DNA of 64,000 nucleotides from Bacillus_AD sp047238185 (GCF_047238185.1 NZ_JBDFMI010000001.1:806001-870000), one strand, 5' to 3'. Shown: positions 17,397 to 26,190, counted from the stretch's first letter. Program-made: numbers and translations. The notes: generated by a model not told the origin, from the sequence alone.

Positions 17397-17963
17397 TTGG
17401 GCAAAAAAGTATTAATAGTAGCCGGAGATGCAGTGGAGGCGTTAGAGATTTTTTACCCTTATTACAGATGTTTGGAGGAGGGTTTGGCGTGCACGATCGC
17501 TTCCCCTACGAAAAAGCAATTGCAGACAGTTGTCCATGATTTTTTGCCGGGTATAGAGACATATACAGAAAAACCGGGATATCTACTTGAATCGCATGCA
17601 GCCATTGCTGAAATTGATCCATCTCAATTTGATGCACTCATTATTCCAGGAGGGCGTGCACCTGAATATATAAGGATGAATCAGAGTATGGTCGAAGCGG
17701 CGGCACACTTCCTAAAGGAGGAAAAGCCTATTGGTGTCATCTGCCATGGAAGCTTGGTTCTAACACCTGTTAGAAACTATATGCATGGGAGGGAGTTGAC
17801 AGCCTATCCGGCTTGTAAAGCGGAAGTAGAGGCAGCTGGGGCGGTTTATAGCGAAAATCAGGTCCATGTAGAGGGGAATATTGTTTCCGGACAGGCTTGG
17901 CCAGATTTGCCGAGTTTCATGAAGGAATTTTTTTCACTTTTACGTGGAAAGGTTACTGTATAA
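17397..17963 (+). CDS. DJ-1/PfpI family protein
   Basis: 188-residue protein of the DJ-1/ThiJ/PfpI superfamily, which includes proteases, glyoxalases and chaperone-like proteins. The nucleophile elbow GVICHGSL places Cys116 next to His117. Glu17 near the N-terminus and the LIIPGG turn near 81-86 are also typical, and EKPIGVICHG resembles PfpI-type members. It starts at TTG 17397 behind GAGGAG. It has its own promoter and terminator, so it is monocistronic. I do not assign a substrate. Confidence 0.85.
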   Translation: MGKKVLIVAGDAVEALEIFYPYYRCLEEGLACTIASPTKKQLQTVVHDFLPGIETYTEKPGYLLESHAAIAEIDPSQFDALIIPGGRAPEYIRMNQSMVEAAAHFLKEEKPIGVICHGSLVLTPVRNYMHGRELTAYPACKAEVEAAGAVYSENQVHVEGNIVSGQAWPDLPSFMKEFFSLLRGKVTV

Positions 17964-17965
17964 AC

Positions 17966-18003
17966 AAAAAGAGAGGCAGAATGTAAACTCAGCCTCTCTT
18001 TTT
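17966..18003. terminator. Bidirectional terminator between DJ-1/PfpI gene and ispH
   Basis: 12-bp stem AAAAAGAGAGGC (17966-17977) and GCCTCTCTTTTT (17992-18003), with T runs on both strands. Confidence 0.85.
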
Positions 18004-18019
18004 TTCTTTAAATAAACGT

Positions 18020-18979
18020 TTATCTGTTTTTGGGTTTCGTATTCGGCCTTACCTTAGGAAGAATCTTGCTTAATGGAGTTTCCTTTACCCCTATCCACGT
18101 TTCCGGGTCTGCTTCATCGAATGCTTCCAGATAGGCAATGACTTCCCGAGTGATCGGTGTCGGAGTCGATGCTCCGGATGTAACTGCTACCGTATCAATG
18201 CCTTTCAGCCAATCTGGATCAATTTCCGATACATCGGCAACGCGGTACGCTTTCGTGCCGGCAATTTCTTCCGATACTTGAGCAAGGCGATTGCTGTTAT
18301 TGCTACGTGGATCGCCGACTACGATTAAGAGGTCTGCTTCCCCAGCTTGTTGGGCGACTGCTTCCTGTCTCGTTTGTGTCGCATTGCAAATTTCTTTATG
18401 GATTTCAGTTTGCGGATACTTTTCATGGACAAATTCCATCAGCTCTTGCACATCCCATTGGCTCATAGTGGTTTGGTTCGTCACGATGATTTTATCGCTT
18501 TGAATGGATAGAGCGTCCACATCGTCCTTGCTTTCTACTAAATGGACAATATCAGGAGCAACGCCGACGGCTCCTTCAGGCTCTGGATGCCCTTTTTTTC
18601 CTATATAAATAATCTCATAGCCTTCTTTTTGCTTTTCACGGATTAAATTATGAGTGGCTGTCACATCAGGACAAGTTGCATCGATTGCCACAAGCCCCTT
18701 TTCTTCTGCTAGGCGGCGAACTTCTGGCGATACGCCATGGGCAGTGAAAATAACAGTTCCTTTGTCTACTTGATTAATAATATCAAATCTATTTTGTCCG
18801 TCCAAAGTGATGATTCCATCCTCTTCGAATGCATCTGTCACATGGCTGTTGTGGACAAGCATGCCCAGAATATAGATAGGCCGGGGCAATGTTTTATCTA
18901 AAGCTGCGTTTCTAGCAATGACCATAGCGTCCACGACGCCATAGCAATAGCCGCGCGGCGATACTTTAATGACTTTCAT
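18020..18979 (-). CDS. ispH: 4-hydroxy-3-methylbut-2-enyl diphosphate reductase IspH
   Basis: Last enzyme of the MEP isoprenoid pathway; reduces HMBPP to IPP and DMAPP with an iron-sulfur cluster. The 319-residue protein starts MKVIKVSPRGYCYGVVDAM, and the three cluster cysteines are in RGYCYG (Cys12), DATCPDV and KEICNATQ. AGGAGG lies 5 bases before ATG (18979 reading leftward), and the longer reading from 19003 would place it within the gene. IspG, the preceding step, is encoded at 26219-27340. Confidence 0.96.
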   Translation of the reverse strand: MKVIKVSPRGYCYGVVDAMVIARNAALDKTLPRPIYILGMLVHNSHVTDAFEEDGIITLDGQNRFDIINQVDKGTVIFTAHGVSPEVRRLAEEKGLVAIDATCPDVTATHNLIREKQKEGYEIIYIGKKGHPEPEGAVGVAPDIVHLVESKDDVDALSIQSDKIIVTNQTTMSQWDVQELMEFVHEKYPQTEIHKEICNATQTRQEAVAQQAGEADLLIVVGDPRSNNSNRLAQVSEEIAGTKAYRVADVSEIDPDWLKGIDTVAVTSGASTPTPITREVIAYLEAFDEADPETWIGVKETPLSKILPKVRPNTKPKNR

Positions 18980-19093
18980 AATATCCTCCTTCAATAGGTA
19001 CATGAGTACTTATAATATCATTATATAGAAGGTTTAAAAACAATACAAAGAAGTTACAATTGAAGAAGGGCATTGGGATGGCTGACTGTACAA

Positions 19094-19930
19094 TTATTCT
19101 TTCGGAATGAAAAGTTTAGGAAGAGACTCTCCTGGCCTTCTTACTTGCGCAGGGCCAATGCGCCTTTCCTTAGCAGCCTTTATTCTAGGTTTTATATGGG
19201 CTGTGGGTGAAATGGTAGATCGGTCCTTGTTTGTCTTGTCCGCAGCGATACTTATTTCCTCCCTTTGCATGCGGATATCCGGAAGGAAATCTCCGCTTTC
19301 AGCGTTGCCAGTATGTTGATTGGCTACTGCGGTAACTGGAGATTCGGTTGCATCTGCAGTTGTATCTGTATCCTTTAAGCCACGGTATAATTTCCACATA
19401 GCCGGTATGTTTTTGACGAGCGGTCCATATTGCTGCACTAAGGGAGCGAAAGAGTCGGCAGCCTGCAGCACCCTTTGTGTATTATTCAGCATTGTTGTTA
19501 AATTGCCGGGATTCATGATGCTTTGCAGAATCCCGCCGCTGCTGGAGGCGGCTGCTCCCTGAACGGCTGAGGCAGCGCTTCTGTTGTTGTTTCCTGGCAA
19601 GGAGAACATGGACGGAGCTGGTGCGGCTGTCTGTTTTTGGTCGGATTTCCTTAATAACTTGGAAAGAAGACCTCCCTTTTTTTCGCCTTTTCCGTTCATC
19701 TGTGGCTGCATTTGTCCATTAAAGGGTTGCTGTGGCATATTCATAGGCGGCATTTGTCTTTGCCCCATAAAAGGGTTCATTTGATTGCTGCGGCGGGAAA
19801 AGGGCTGTTGGGGACCAGGCTGTCGGGGACCATTCTGCATAAAAGGGCCGCGTTGTTGGACCATGGGCGGTTGTTGGGGGAATGATGGCGGAAAACTGTT
19901 TCTGAATTGAAAATCCATACGTGAATCCAT
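19094..19930 (-). CDS. yqfQ: YqfQ/VrrA-like proline- and glutamine-rich protein
   Basis: About 278 residues of low complexity. The N-terminal third (residues 1-85) is rich in Pro, Gln, Met and Asn with repeated PQQP, MNP and QPF patterns, like VrrA-type proteins. A basic stretch (GEKKGGLLSKLLRK) precedes a more ordered part (about 120-200) with NPGNLTTMLNNTQRVLQAAD and an amphipathic helix. The tail is polar and basic. In B. subtilis yqfQ sits at this position; a spore or surface role is often assumed but unproven. The start is set by GGAGGTG before ATG at 19930. Confidence 0.8.
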   Translation of the reverse strand: MDSRMDFQFRNSFPPSFPQQPPMVQQRGPFMQNGPRQPGPQQPFSRRSNQMNPFMGQRQMPPMNMPQQPFNGQMQPQMNGKGEKKGGLLSKLLRKSDQKQTAAPAPSMFSLPGNNNRSAASAVQGAAASSSGGILQSIMNPGNLTTMLNNTQRVLQAADSFAPLVQQYGPLVKNIPAMWKLYRGLKDTDTTADATESPVTAVANQHTGNAESGDFLPDIRMQREEISIAADKTNKDRSTISPTAHIKPRIKAAKERRIGPAQVRRPGESLPKLFIPKE

Positions 19931-20201
19931 CTGCTGCACCTCCTTTTTGAATAGTACCTCTACTGAACGCCTTGGTTTTCGATCAAGGTTACTTTTATTA
20001 TCCTGAATTGTTGATATATACGCAGGCATCTTCTTATTTAGGGTATGCAAATGCCGGAAAAGAGTCCATTATATTGAAGGAAGTAATTAAAAGAATTTTC
20101 ATAATGTGAATGGAATTGTTGAGTTAATGAAGTAAAGAGGGTAAGATAAGACAAGCAGTAATAGTTGAAAAATGCAGAAAACCTAAGGAGTAATTATAAA
20201 T

Positions 20202-21518
20202 ATGGCAAACCAATTCGAAAGATTTTCCTTTCATCCATATATTTTAAAAGCAATAGAAGAAAGAGGCTTCACAAAGCCGACTGACATCCAGGAACGTGTT
20301 ATTAATGCAACGTTGAAAGGCACGAGCATCATAGGACAGTCCCAGACGGGCACAGGAAAAACGCATGCCTATCTTTTGCCGATCATGAACAGAATCCAAG
20401 CTGAAAGAGAAGAAGTGCAAGCAGTCATCACTGCACCGACACGGGAGCTTGCGAATCAAATCTACAAAGAAGCGCTTAAGATAGCTGAGCATTTTCCGGA
20501 GGGGCAAGAAATCAATGTCCGCTGTTTTATTGGTGGAACCGATAAACAGCGCAGCATTGATAAACTTAAGAATCAGCCCCAATTGATTATCGGTACTCCG
20601 GGACGGATTAAAGACTTGATGGAAGCAAAAGCATTGCAGGTGTTTACTGCTGATACGCTGGTGGTAGATGAGGCCGACTTGATGCTGGACATGGGCTTTA
20701 TTGAAGAGGTCGATCATATAGCGGCCCGCATGTCAGAAAAATTGCAAATGCTTGTTTTTTCAGCGACCATTCCGGAAAAGCTGAAACCATTCCTGCAAAA
20801 ATACATGGAAAACCCTAAATATGTGCAAGTCGACCCTAAGCATGTGACAGCGCAGAAAATCGAACATGTATTAATCCCATTGCGCCACAGAAATAAGGAA
20901 AAGACACTGTATGATGTAGTCACTGCCTATAACCCTTATTTAGCGATCATTTTTACAAATACAAAACAAACAGCTGACCATGTTGCAGATGACTTGATGA
21001 AGAAAGGCCTTCGTGTCGGCAGATTGCATGGCAATTTATCTCCGCGTGAACGACGGAAGATGATGAAACAGATCAATGAGCTCGAATTCCAATATGTAGT
21101 GGCCACTGATTTAGCGGCACGCGGCATTGATATTGAAGGAGTAAGCCATGTCATCAATTATGAGTTGCCTTCTGATTTAGATTTTTACATCCATAGAGCA
21201 GGACGCACAGCGCGGGCTGGATATTCAGGCATCGCTGCCACCATTTATGAATTGTCTGATGAGGATGCATTGAACAGATTGGAAAAAATGGGGGTTTCCT
21301 TCAGTAATAAAGATCTGCAAAATGGTGAATGGATTGAGCTTGAAGAACGCAATAGACGCCAAAACCGTAAGAAGAAAAAAGAAGATCTTGATAATAAGGC
21401 AAAGATTATTGTCAAGAAACCGAATAAAGTCAAACCTGGCTATAAAAAGCGCCAGCAGGCGGAGCTTGAGAAACACAAGAAGCGCCAACGCCGTATAGAA
21501 GCGCGAAATAAAAAATAA
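20202..21518 (+). CDS. cshB: DEAD-box ATP-dependent RNA helicase CshB
   Basis: 438-residue RNA helicase that acts in mRNA turnover and cold adaptation. All core motifs are visible in order: Q motif (TDIQERVI), I (SQTGTGKT), Ia (PTRELANQ), II (VDEADLM), III (SAT), V (ATDLAARGIDIE) and VI (HRAGRTARAG). A C-terminal tail of about 75 residues is highly basic (RRQNRKKKKEDL and similar), suited to RNA binding. It corresponds to YqfR/CshB by position and length. The following gene nfo starts 18 bases later, likely in the same operon. Confidence 0.94.
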   Translation: MANQFERFSFHPYILKAIEERGFTKPTDIQERVINATLKGTSIIGQSQTGTGKTHAYLLPIMNRIQAEREEVQAVITAPTRELANQIYKEALKIAEHFPEGQEINVRCFIGGTDKQRSIDKLKNQPQLIIGTPGRIKDLMEAKALQVFTADTLVVDEADLMLDMGFIEEVDHIAARMSEKLQMLVFSATIPEKLKPFLQKYMENPKYVQVDPKHVTAQKIEHVLIPLRHRNKEKTLYDVVTAYNPYLAIIFTNTKQTADHVADDLMKKGLRVGRLHGNLSPRERRKMMKQINELEFQYVVATDLAARGIDIEGVSHVINYELPSDLDFYIHRAGRTARAGYSGIAATIYELSDEDALNRLEKMGVSFSNKDLQNGEWIELEERNRRQNRKKKKEDLDNKAKIIVKKPNKVKPGYKKRQQAELEKHKKRQRRIEARNKK

Positions 21519-21535
21519 ACGGGGGAGGAAACACT

Positions 21536-22429
21536 ATGTTAAAAATCGGTTCACACGTATCAATGAGCGGGAAGAAGATGCTATTGGCATCGAGCGAAGA
21601 AGCCTTATCATACGGAGCTAATACCTTTATGATTTATACAGGCGCACCGCAGAACACCCGCCGGAAACCGATTGAAGACCTTAATATCGAGGCCGGATTA
21701 AAGCATATGGCAGAGAACGGAATTTCCGATATTGTCGTTCACGCACCCTATATCATCAATATAGCCAATACGATCAAACCGGAGACTTTCCAATTAGGAG
21801 TCGACTTTTTGAGAATGGAAATTGAGCGGACGGAAGCAATCGGGGCTAAACAAATTGTTCTCCACCCCGGGGCCCATGTTGGTGCGGGAGCCGATGAGGG
21901 CATTAAGAAGATAATCGAAGGGCTGAATGAGGTGCTGACGGGCGATGAAACTGTCCAGATAGCATTGGAAACGATGGCTGGAAAAGGGACTGAATGCGGC
22001 CGCAGCTTCGAAGAGTTGGCTATGATTATAAATGGGGTAACACATAACGAGCGGTTATCTGTTTGCTTCGATACTTGCCATACACATGATGCGGGATATA
22101 ATGTAGCTGAAGATTTTGATAGCGTATTGAATGAATTCGATAAGATTGTAGGAATTGACCGCTTGAAGGTCCTTCATATCAATGACAGCAAAAATGTACG
22201 CGGAGCAGGGAAAGACCGTCATGAAAATATTGGATTCGGACATATCGGTTATGAAGCATTGAATAAAATTGTCCACCATCCACAATTGGAAAGTGTTCCA
22301 AAAATCTTGGAAACGCCATACGTGGGTACAGATAAGAATAATAAAAAGCCGCCGTATAAATATGAAATTGAAATGCTCAGAACCGGTATATTTGAAGAAA
22401 ACCTGAAAGAAACGGTTATGAACTCGTAA
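21536..22429 (+). CDS. nfo: Endonuclease IV (AP endonuclease) Nfo
   Basis: 297-residue zinc enzyme that cleaves DNA at abasic sites in base-excision repair. Family signatures are visible: the N-terminal GSHVSMSGK, the VLHPGAHVGAG segment with a metal-binding His, VCFDTCHTHDAGY and HINDSKNVRGAGKDRHENIG. GGGGGAGG precedes ATG 21536. It follows cshB and ends at a strong terminator. Confidence 0.96.
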   Translation: MLKIGSHVSMSGKKMLLASSEEALSYGANTFMIYTGAPQNTRRKPIEDLNIEAGLKHMAENGISDIVVHAPYIINIANTIKPETFQLGVDFLRMEIERTEAIGAKQIVLHPGAHVGAGADEGIKKIIEGLNEVLTGDETVQIALETMAGKGTECGRSFEELAMIINGVTHNERLSVCFDTCHTHDAGYNVAEDFDSVLNEFDKIVGIDRLKVLHINDSKNVRGAGKDRHENIGFGHIGYEALNKIVHHPQLESVPKILETPYVGTDKNNKKPPYKYEIEMLRTGIFEENLKETVMNS

Positions 22430-22438
22430 TGAGGGAAG

Positions 22439-22472
22439 AAAGACATCGCCTTTTTATGGCGATGTCTTTTTA
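22439..22472. terminator. Terminator between nfo and the DUF2624 gene
   Basis: Perfect 12-bp stem AAAGACATCGCC (22439-22450) and GGCGATGTCTTT (22458-22469), 7-base loop, T-rich end. Confidence 0.85.
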
Positions 22473-22486
22473 TGAATGGGCGATGG

Positions 22487-22744
22487 TTACCTACCTGTGA
22501 GCGACAAGAAAAGCTGCTCGATTTGTTCGGCGCGTTGCTGGCCGATAATGCCGGCAATCTGCTGAATGACCATATTACGCTGGCCGGTATGAAAAAGATT
22601 ATAGTTTTTCCCTCTCAGTAAAAGGCAGACATGATCAGCTTCCTGCTTTGTCAAGGAAACGCCATACTGGCCGGCAAGCCCCATTAATTCGTTGGATTGG
22701 ATTGAATTTAACTTCATGTTAATGATACTTTCTAAAAATTTCAC
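22487..22744 (-). CDS. yqfT: DUF2624 family protein (YqfT-like)
   Basis: 85-residue soluble, mostly helical protein. The pattern NELMGLAGQYGVSLTKQEAD, LLRGKNYNLF and QQIAGIIG matches DUF2624, encoded between nfo and zur in Bacillus. Function unknown. The start is GTG at 22744, eight bases after AGGAGGG; longer in-frame readings would swallow this site. The ribosome binding site is one arm of a perfect 10-bp inverted repeat (see the separate entry), so translation may be controlled by RNA structure. Confidence 0.8.
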   Translation of the reverse strand: MKFLESIINMKLNSIQSNELMGLAGQYGVSLTKQEADHVCLLLRGKNYNLFHTGQRNMVIQQIAGIIGQQRAEQIEQLFLSLTGR

Positions 22745-22749
22745 AACAT

Positions 22750-22778
22750 CCCTCCTCATTCTTAACATATGAGGAGGG
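22750..22778 (-). promoter_or_regulatory. Inverted repeat that masks the ribosome binding site of the DUF2624 gene
   Basis: CCCTCCTCAT (22750-22759) and ATGAGGAGGG (22769-22778) are perfect complements with a 9-base loop. In the minus-strand mRNA the second arm is the Shine-Dalgarno sequence of the DUF2624 gene and the first arm is its exact complement. Confidence 0.7.
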
Positions 22779-22820
22779 AGCCCATTAGTGAACTGCATTT
22801 TCGTGAAGCGGATTATTAAC

Positions 22821-22849
22821 TTTACTTCCAATTGCAAAAGGAGTATACT
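22821..22849 (+). promoter_or_regulatory. Probable sigma-A promoter of the znuCB-zur operon
   Basis: TTTACT (22821-22826) and TATACT (22844-22849) with a 17-base spacer. The Zur-type site begins 9 bases downstream of the -10. Confidence 0.6.
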
Positions 22850-22857
22850 ACAAAAAG

Positions 22858-22881
22858 TAAATCGTAATGATTCTTAAATTA
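22858..22881. promoter_or_regulatory. Zur box (zinc repressor site)
   Basis: AAATCGTAATGATT (22859-22872) matches the left half and centre of the Bacillus Zur box (AAATCGTAAT-N-ATTACGATTT); the right half is degenerate. It lies between the promoter and the first gene of an operon that encodes zinc transport and Zur itself, so zinc-dependent autoregulation is likely. Confidence 0.75.
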
Positions 22882-22891
22882 GGTGATGGAA

Positions 22892-23635
22892 TTGAAAGAT
22901 CTTTTAATTAAAATTAATGATGTATCGTATCGATATGAAAAAGAAGCGGTACTCGAGCATATTACTATTCATATTACGAAGGGGTCTTTCTTGGCAATCG
23001 TAGGTCCGAATGGGTCAGGAAAATCCACGTTGCTGAAGCTTTTGCTCGGTTTGCTTAAACTGCAAAAAGGCAGTATTGAACTATTCGGGCAACCGATCCA
23101 GCAGTTTAAGGATTGGGATAAGATCGGCTATGTGTCGCAGAAAGCGAACAGCTTTAACAGCGGTTTTCCTGCAACTGTGTTTGAAGTCGTATTAAGCGGC
23201 TTGACCAAGAAAATCGGGCTTTTCCATTTTTCGAAAAAGAAAGACAGGGAAAAGGCAATGGAAGCTTTGCGGTCTGTTGGTATGGATGCTTATGCTAATC
23301 GGAACATCGGAGAACTGTCAGGAGGGCAACAGCAGCGTGTATTTATTGCCAGGGCGATTGTAAGCGATCCGGCTTTGCTGATTCTTGATGAGCCCACTGT
23401 TGGTGTGGATGCCAAAAATGAAAAACTGTTCTATGATATGATCGAGCAGTTGAATAAGAAGTTAGGGATTACTATGGTCCTTGTCACTCATGACCTGGAA
23501 GCAGTCAGCGATAAAGTGACCCAGGTTGCATGCTTGAATAAACATCTTCATTTCCATGGAAATACACACGAATATCAGAATTTGTCGGATGTGGAGTTAT
23601 CCTGTTTTTATGGAAATGAAAAAATGAAATTTTAG
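22892..23635 (+). CDS. znuC: Zinc ABC transporter ATP-binding protein (ZnuC/AdcC type)
   Basis: About 247-residue ABC ATPase. Walker A (GPNGSGKST), Q-loop, signature (LSGGQQQR) and Walker B (LLILDEPTVG) are intact, followed by the switch His in VTHDLE. Zinc as substrate is inferred from the Zur box upstream, the adjacent ZnuB-type permease and zur. The start is ambiguous: TTG 22892 lies at the best distance from AGGTGA (22881-22886), while ATG 22886 overlaps that site. No substrate-binding protein (ZnuA) is encoded in the cluster. Confidence 0.9.
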   Translation: MKDLLIKINDVSYRYEKEAVLEHITIHITKGSFLAIVGPNGSGKSTLLKLLLGLLKLQKGSIELFGQPIQQFKDWDKIGYVSQKANSFNSGFPATVFEVVLSGLTKKIGLFHFSKKKDREKAMEALRSVGMDAYANRNIGELSGGQQQRVFIARAIVSDPALLILDEPTVGVDAKNEKLFYDMIEQLNKKLGITMVLVTHDLEAVSDKVTQVACLNKHLHFHGNTHEYQNLSDVELSCFYGNEKMKF

Positions 23636-23669
23636 TTAGATAGAAGAAAGTGGATTCGGGAGGTTTCCC

Positions 23670-24512
23670 ATGATTACAAGTTTATTTCAATATGAGTTTT
23701 TGCAGAACGCTTTTCTTACAGGCATTATTATCGGTGCAATAGCGCCGTTATTGGGTGTTTTTGTAGTAGTAAGAAGGCAATCCTTGATTGCAGATGCATT
23801 GAGCCATGTAACACTTGCCGGGATTGCGTTCAGCTTATTTTTGGAAAAGAAGTTTTTCACCACGCTTGGCGGATTGAACCCATTATATATGGGGATGACT
23901 TTTGCTACCGTGGGGGCCCTATTTATTGAACGGCTTCGGGGCGTGTATAAACATTATCAGGATCTTGCCATTCCGATTATTATGTCGGGAGGCATTGGAA
24001 TAACAGTTATTTTTATCTCGTTGGCTGACGGTTTTAATACCGATTTGTTCAGTTATCTTTTTGGTAGTGTCAGCGCCGTTTCACGAACGGATTTATATAT
24101 TATTTTAGGCGTCGCTGTCATTGTTCTTTTTTGCCTATTTTTCTTATATAAAGAATTATTCCTGCTTTCATTTGATGAAGAACATGCGAAAGCCTCCGGT
24201 CTTCCGGTGAAACAGATCCATTTTATTTTTATCGTGCTGGTTGCCCTCGTAATTGCATCCAGTATGCGAATTGTCGGAGTGTTGCTTGTTTCTGCATTGA
24301 TGACTCTTCCTGTAGCTGCTTCTATGAGATTTGCCCGAGGATTCAAGAACATGATTATCTATTCTGTCATTTTCGGCGAGATTTCTGTAGTGGGAGGATT
24401 ATTTCTTTCCTTCTATCTAGATTTAGCGCCAGGTGGTACAATTGTTATGATTGCTATTGCCATTCTTCTGGCTGCCATCGGGTTTAAGAAAATGAAAGTG
24501 CACATAGCTTAA
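23670..24512 (+). CDS. znuB: Zinc ABC transporter permease (ZnuB/AdcB type)
   Basis: 280-residue ABC-3 family permease with about eight hydrophobic segments. The family motif around ADALSHVTLAGIAFS (residues 32-46) and the later RIVGVLLVSALMTLPVAAS segment are typical of metal-specific permeases. It starts at ATG 23670 behind GGGAGG, 34 bases after znuC, and is followed 24 bases later by zur. Together with ZnuC it would form the membrane part of a high-affinity zinc importer. Confidence 0.92.
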   Translation: MITSLFQYEFLQNAFLTGIIIGAIAPLLGVFVVVRRQSLIADALSHVTLAGIAFSLFLEKKFFTTLGGLNPLYMGMTFATVGALFIERLRGVYKHYQDLAIPIIMSGGIGITVIFISLADGFNTDLFSYLFGSVSAVSRTDLYIILGVAVIVLFCLFFLYKELFLLSFDEEHAKASGLPVKQIHFIFIVLVALVIASSMRIVGVLLVSALMTLPVAASMRFARGFKNMIIYSVIFGEISVVGGLFLSFYLDLAPGGTIVMIAIAILLAAIGFKKMKVHIA

Positions 24513-24536
24513 TTTTTGTACTGGAGTTGATCATTT

Positions 24537-24950
24537 ATGAAAGTCGATGAAGCTTTACTTCTGCTGAAGAATAGCGGATATAAATATACGGGGAAAAGAG
24601 AAGAGATGCTGCTTCTCTTTTCGAAATGCGATAAGTATCTGACTGCGAAAGACGTGCTCGAAAGCATGAAGGAAAATCATCCGGGTTTAAGCTTTGACAC
24701 CATTTACCGAAACTTATCCTTATTTGCCGATTTAGGCATCCTTGAAACGACAGACCTTTCAGGTGAGAAGCATTTCCGTTTTACATGCAGTACCCATCAA
24801 CACCATCATCATTTTATTTGCCTGGATTGCGGGAAAACAAAAGAATTAGAAACCTGCCCAATGGCCAATATTAATGAGGATTTACAGGCCTATGATATCT
24901 CTGGCCATAAATTTGAAGTGTACGGGCGCTGTCCAGAATGCCAAAAGTAA
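24537..24950 (+). CDS. zur: Zinc uptake regulator Zur (Fur family)
   Basis: 137-residue Fur-family repressor with an N-terminal winged helix (LSFDTIYRNLSLFADLGILE near 50-69) and a C-terminal metal-sensing dimerisation domain. Two CxxC pairs for the structural zinc are visible (CLDC near 98 and CPEC near 133), and an HQHHHHF cluster near 87 contributes regulatory ligands. Placement in one operon with znuCB and behind a Zur box identifies it as Zur rather than Fur or PerR. Matches yqfV by position. Confidence 0.94.
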   Translation: MKVDEALLLLKNSGYKYTGKREEMLLLFSKCDKYLTAKDVLESMKENHPGLSFDTIYRNLSLFADLGILETTDLSGEKHFRFTCSTHQHHHHFICLDCGKTKELETCPMANINEDLQAYDISGHKFEVYGRCPECQK

Positions 24951-24992
24951 AAAAGCCGTGAAAAAGTGATGCACTTTTCACGGCTTTTTGCT
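24951..24992. terminator. Terminator between zur and yqfW
   Basis: Long stem: AAAAGCCGTGAAAAAGTG (24951-24968) against CACTTTTCACGGCTTTT (24972-24988), one bulged A. The last codons of yqfW on the other strand lie inside it. Confidence 0.85.
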
Positions 24993-25574
24993 TTTATTGT
25001 CATTGTTTGTTGCCAGCCAATCTGCTACCCATTGGTCAGCATCCCTCCAGGTCCGCACTCTTATTACACTATCAGGAATACTTGATTGATTGTAGGGAGT
25101 ATCAAAAAGGAGAACAGGAATATGGCACTCCTCTGCAATGGCTACAGCGTTGTCATGCTTATCCTCGAAAAAAAGAGAAAGTTCCTGATTCTTTATGGCA
25201 TTAATCTTATCGTGTGAACCAATTAATTCAATCGCATGGTACGCAATTTTATGCTGCTTGAACCAGTTTTTTGTGATATCCATTAAGTAATCATGCCTAG
25301 CTGAAATGAAGTATAGCTCGGCTTGCTCATTCCATCTGTTTAATACTTGCTGTGCCCCCTCAATAATCGGAGATTCCCGATAAATCAAGGCTTCATTTTT
25401 GGTGAACCAATCCGCTAATTGTTGGCTGTCCACCGGTACAAATGGAGACAAATCATACTCAGTAATATCAGTAAGAGTTAATTGTAGGTTAAAGTCTTTA
25501 TTCAAGTACGGAATAATCGAATCAGGACGGGTGACCGTGCCATCAATATCAATTCCAAAGCGTAAATGTTTCAA
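24978..25574 (-). CDS. yqfW: HAD-superfamily putative nucleotidase (YqfW-like)
   Basis: About 198-residue haloacid-dehalogenase-like protein. Motif I FGIDIDGTVTRP near residues 6-17 contains the nucleophile Asp and the acid/base Asp, YFISAR is motif II, and LFFEDKHDNA carries motif IV acidic residues. It resembles the 5'(3')-deoxyribonucleotidase-like YqfW of B. subtilis; the substrate is unknown. The start TTG at 25574 sits five bases after AGGTGA. The 3' end extends into the zur terminator. Confidence 0.87.
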   Translation of the reverse strand: MKHLRFGIDIDGTVTRPDSIIPYLNKDFNLQLTLTDITEYDLSPFVPVDSQQLADWFTKNEALIYRESPIIEGAQQVLNRWNEQAELYFISARHDYLMDITKNWFKQHKIAYHAIELIGSHDKINAIKNQELSLFFEDKHDNAVAIAEECHIPVLLFDTPYNQSSIPDSVIRVRTWRDADQWVADWLATNNDNKSKKP

Positions 25575-25829
25575 TAAAGTCACCTGCTTCAAAAAAATTA
25601 TGTCAATCATTTCAGGGGAAAAATAGCTACCGCCATAAAGGAATAAAGGGATACGTTGAATAGCTTTTTAAACAGTATAAAAGAATATAAATTATACTAA
25701 AATAAAGGTTTTCTTTCTTGTGATTACGTCTATATAAGTAGTAAGACATTCATTATTCACTTCGTAAGCCTCCACCCACCATTATAGAATTTGGGATAAG
25801 GTTTGCTGAAGGAAAGCGGGGAACGTATC

Positions 25830-26147
25830 ATGGAAGAACGTAAAAATGTGTATACCCAACCTGAAATGAAAGGCAACGCTGCATATAAGCCAAAGAGCAA
25901 TGCCACCTATAATGCCCAAAATGAAGAAATACATGAAAAAGTAACTAAATACCGCGTTCAGGTCCGTGTAGTGGCCTATATTGCATTTGTTCTATCCATA
26001 CTCTCATTTTTCATTTGGCCGTATGTGCTTGGACCGGTTAGTATTATCGCCGGCTTTATTGCCCAACGGAAAGGTGAAATCACTCTGGGAGCTTGGTCCA
26101 TTTGCCTTGGTGCGCTGGCTATTGTTCTTGAAATGTTTATATTTTAG
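25830..26147 (+). CDS. yqfX: DUF4190-like small membrane protein (YqfX-like)
   Basis: 105-residue protein with a polar N-terminal half (residues 1-48, rich in Asn, Lys and Tyr) and two transmembrane helices (about 52-72 and 80-103). The segment between them, IIAGFIAQRKGEITLGAWSI, is the typical DUF4190 pattern. Function unknown; it occupies the yqfX position between yqfW and ispG. ATG 25830 follows GCGGGGA. Confidence 0.82.
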   Translation: MEERKNVYTQPEMKGNAAYKPKSNATYNAQNEEIHEKVTKYRVQVRVVAYIAFVLSILSFFIWPYVLGPVSIIAGFIAQRKGEITLGAWSICLGALAIVLEMFIF

Positions 26148-26156
26148 CTGTTTTAG

Positions 26157-26190
26157 AAAAGAGCCTTCGATGTGAAGGCTCTTTTCTTCT
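26157..26190. terminator. Bidirectional terminator between yqfX and ispG
   Basis: Perfect 12-bp stem AAAAGAGCCTTC (26157-26168) and GAAGGCTCTTTT (26174-26185), 5-base loop. Confidence 0.85.
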
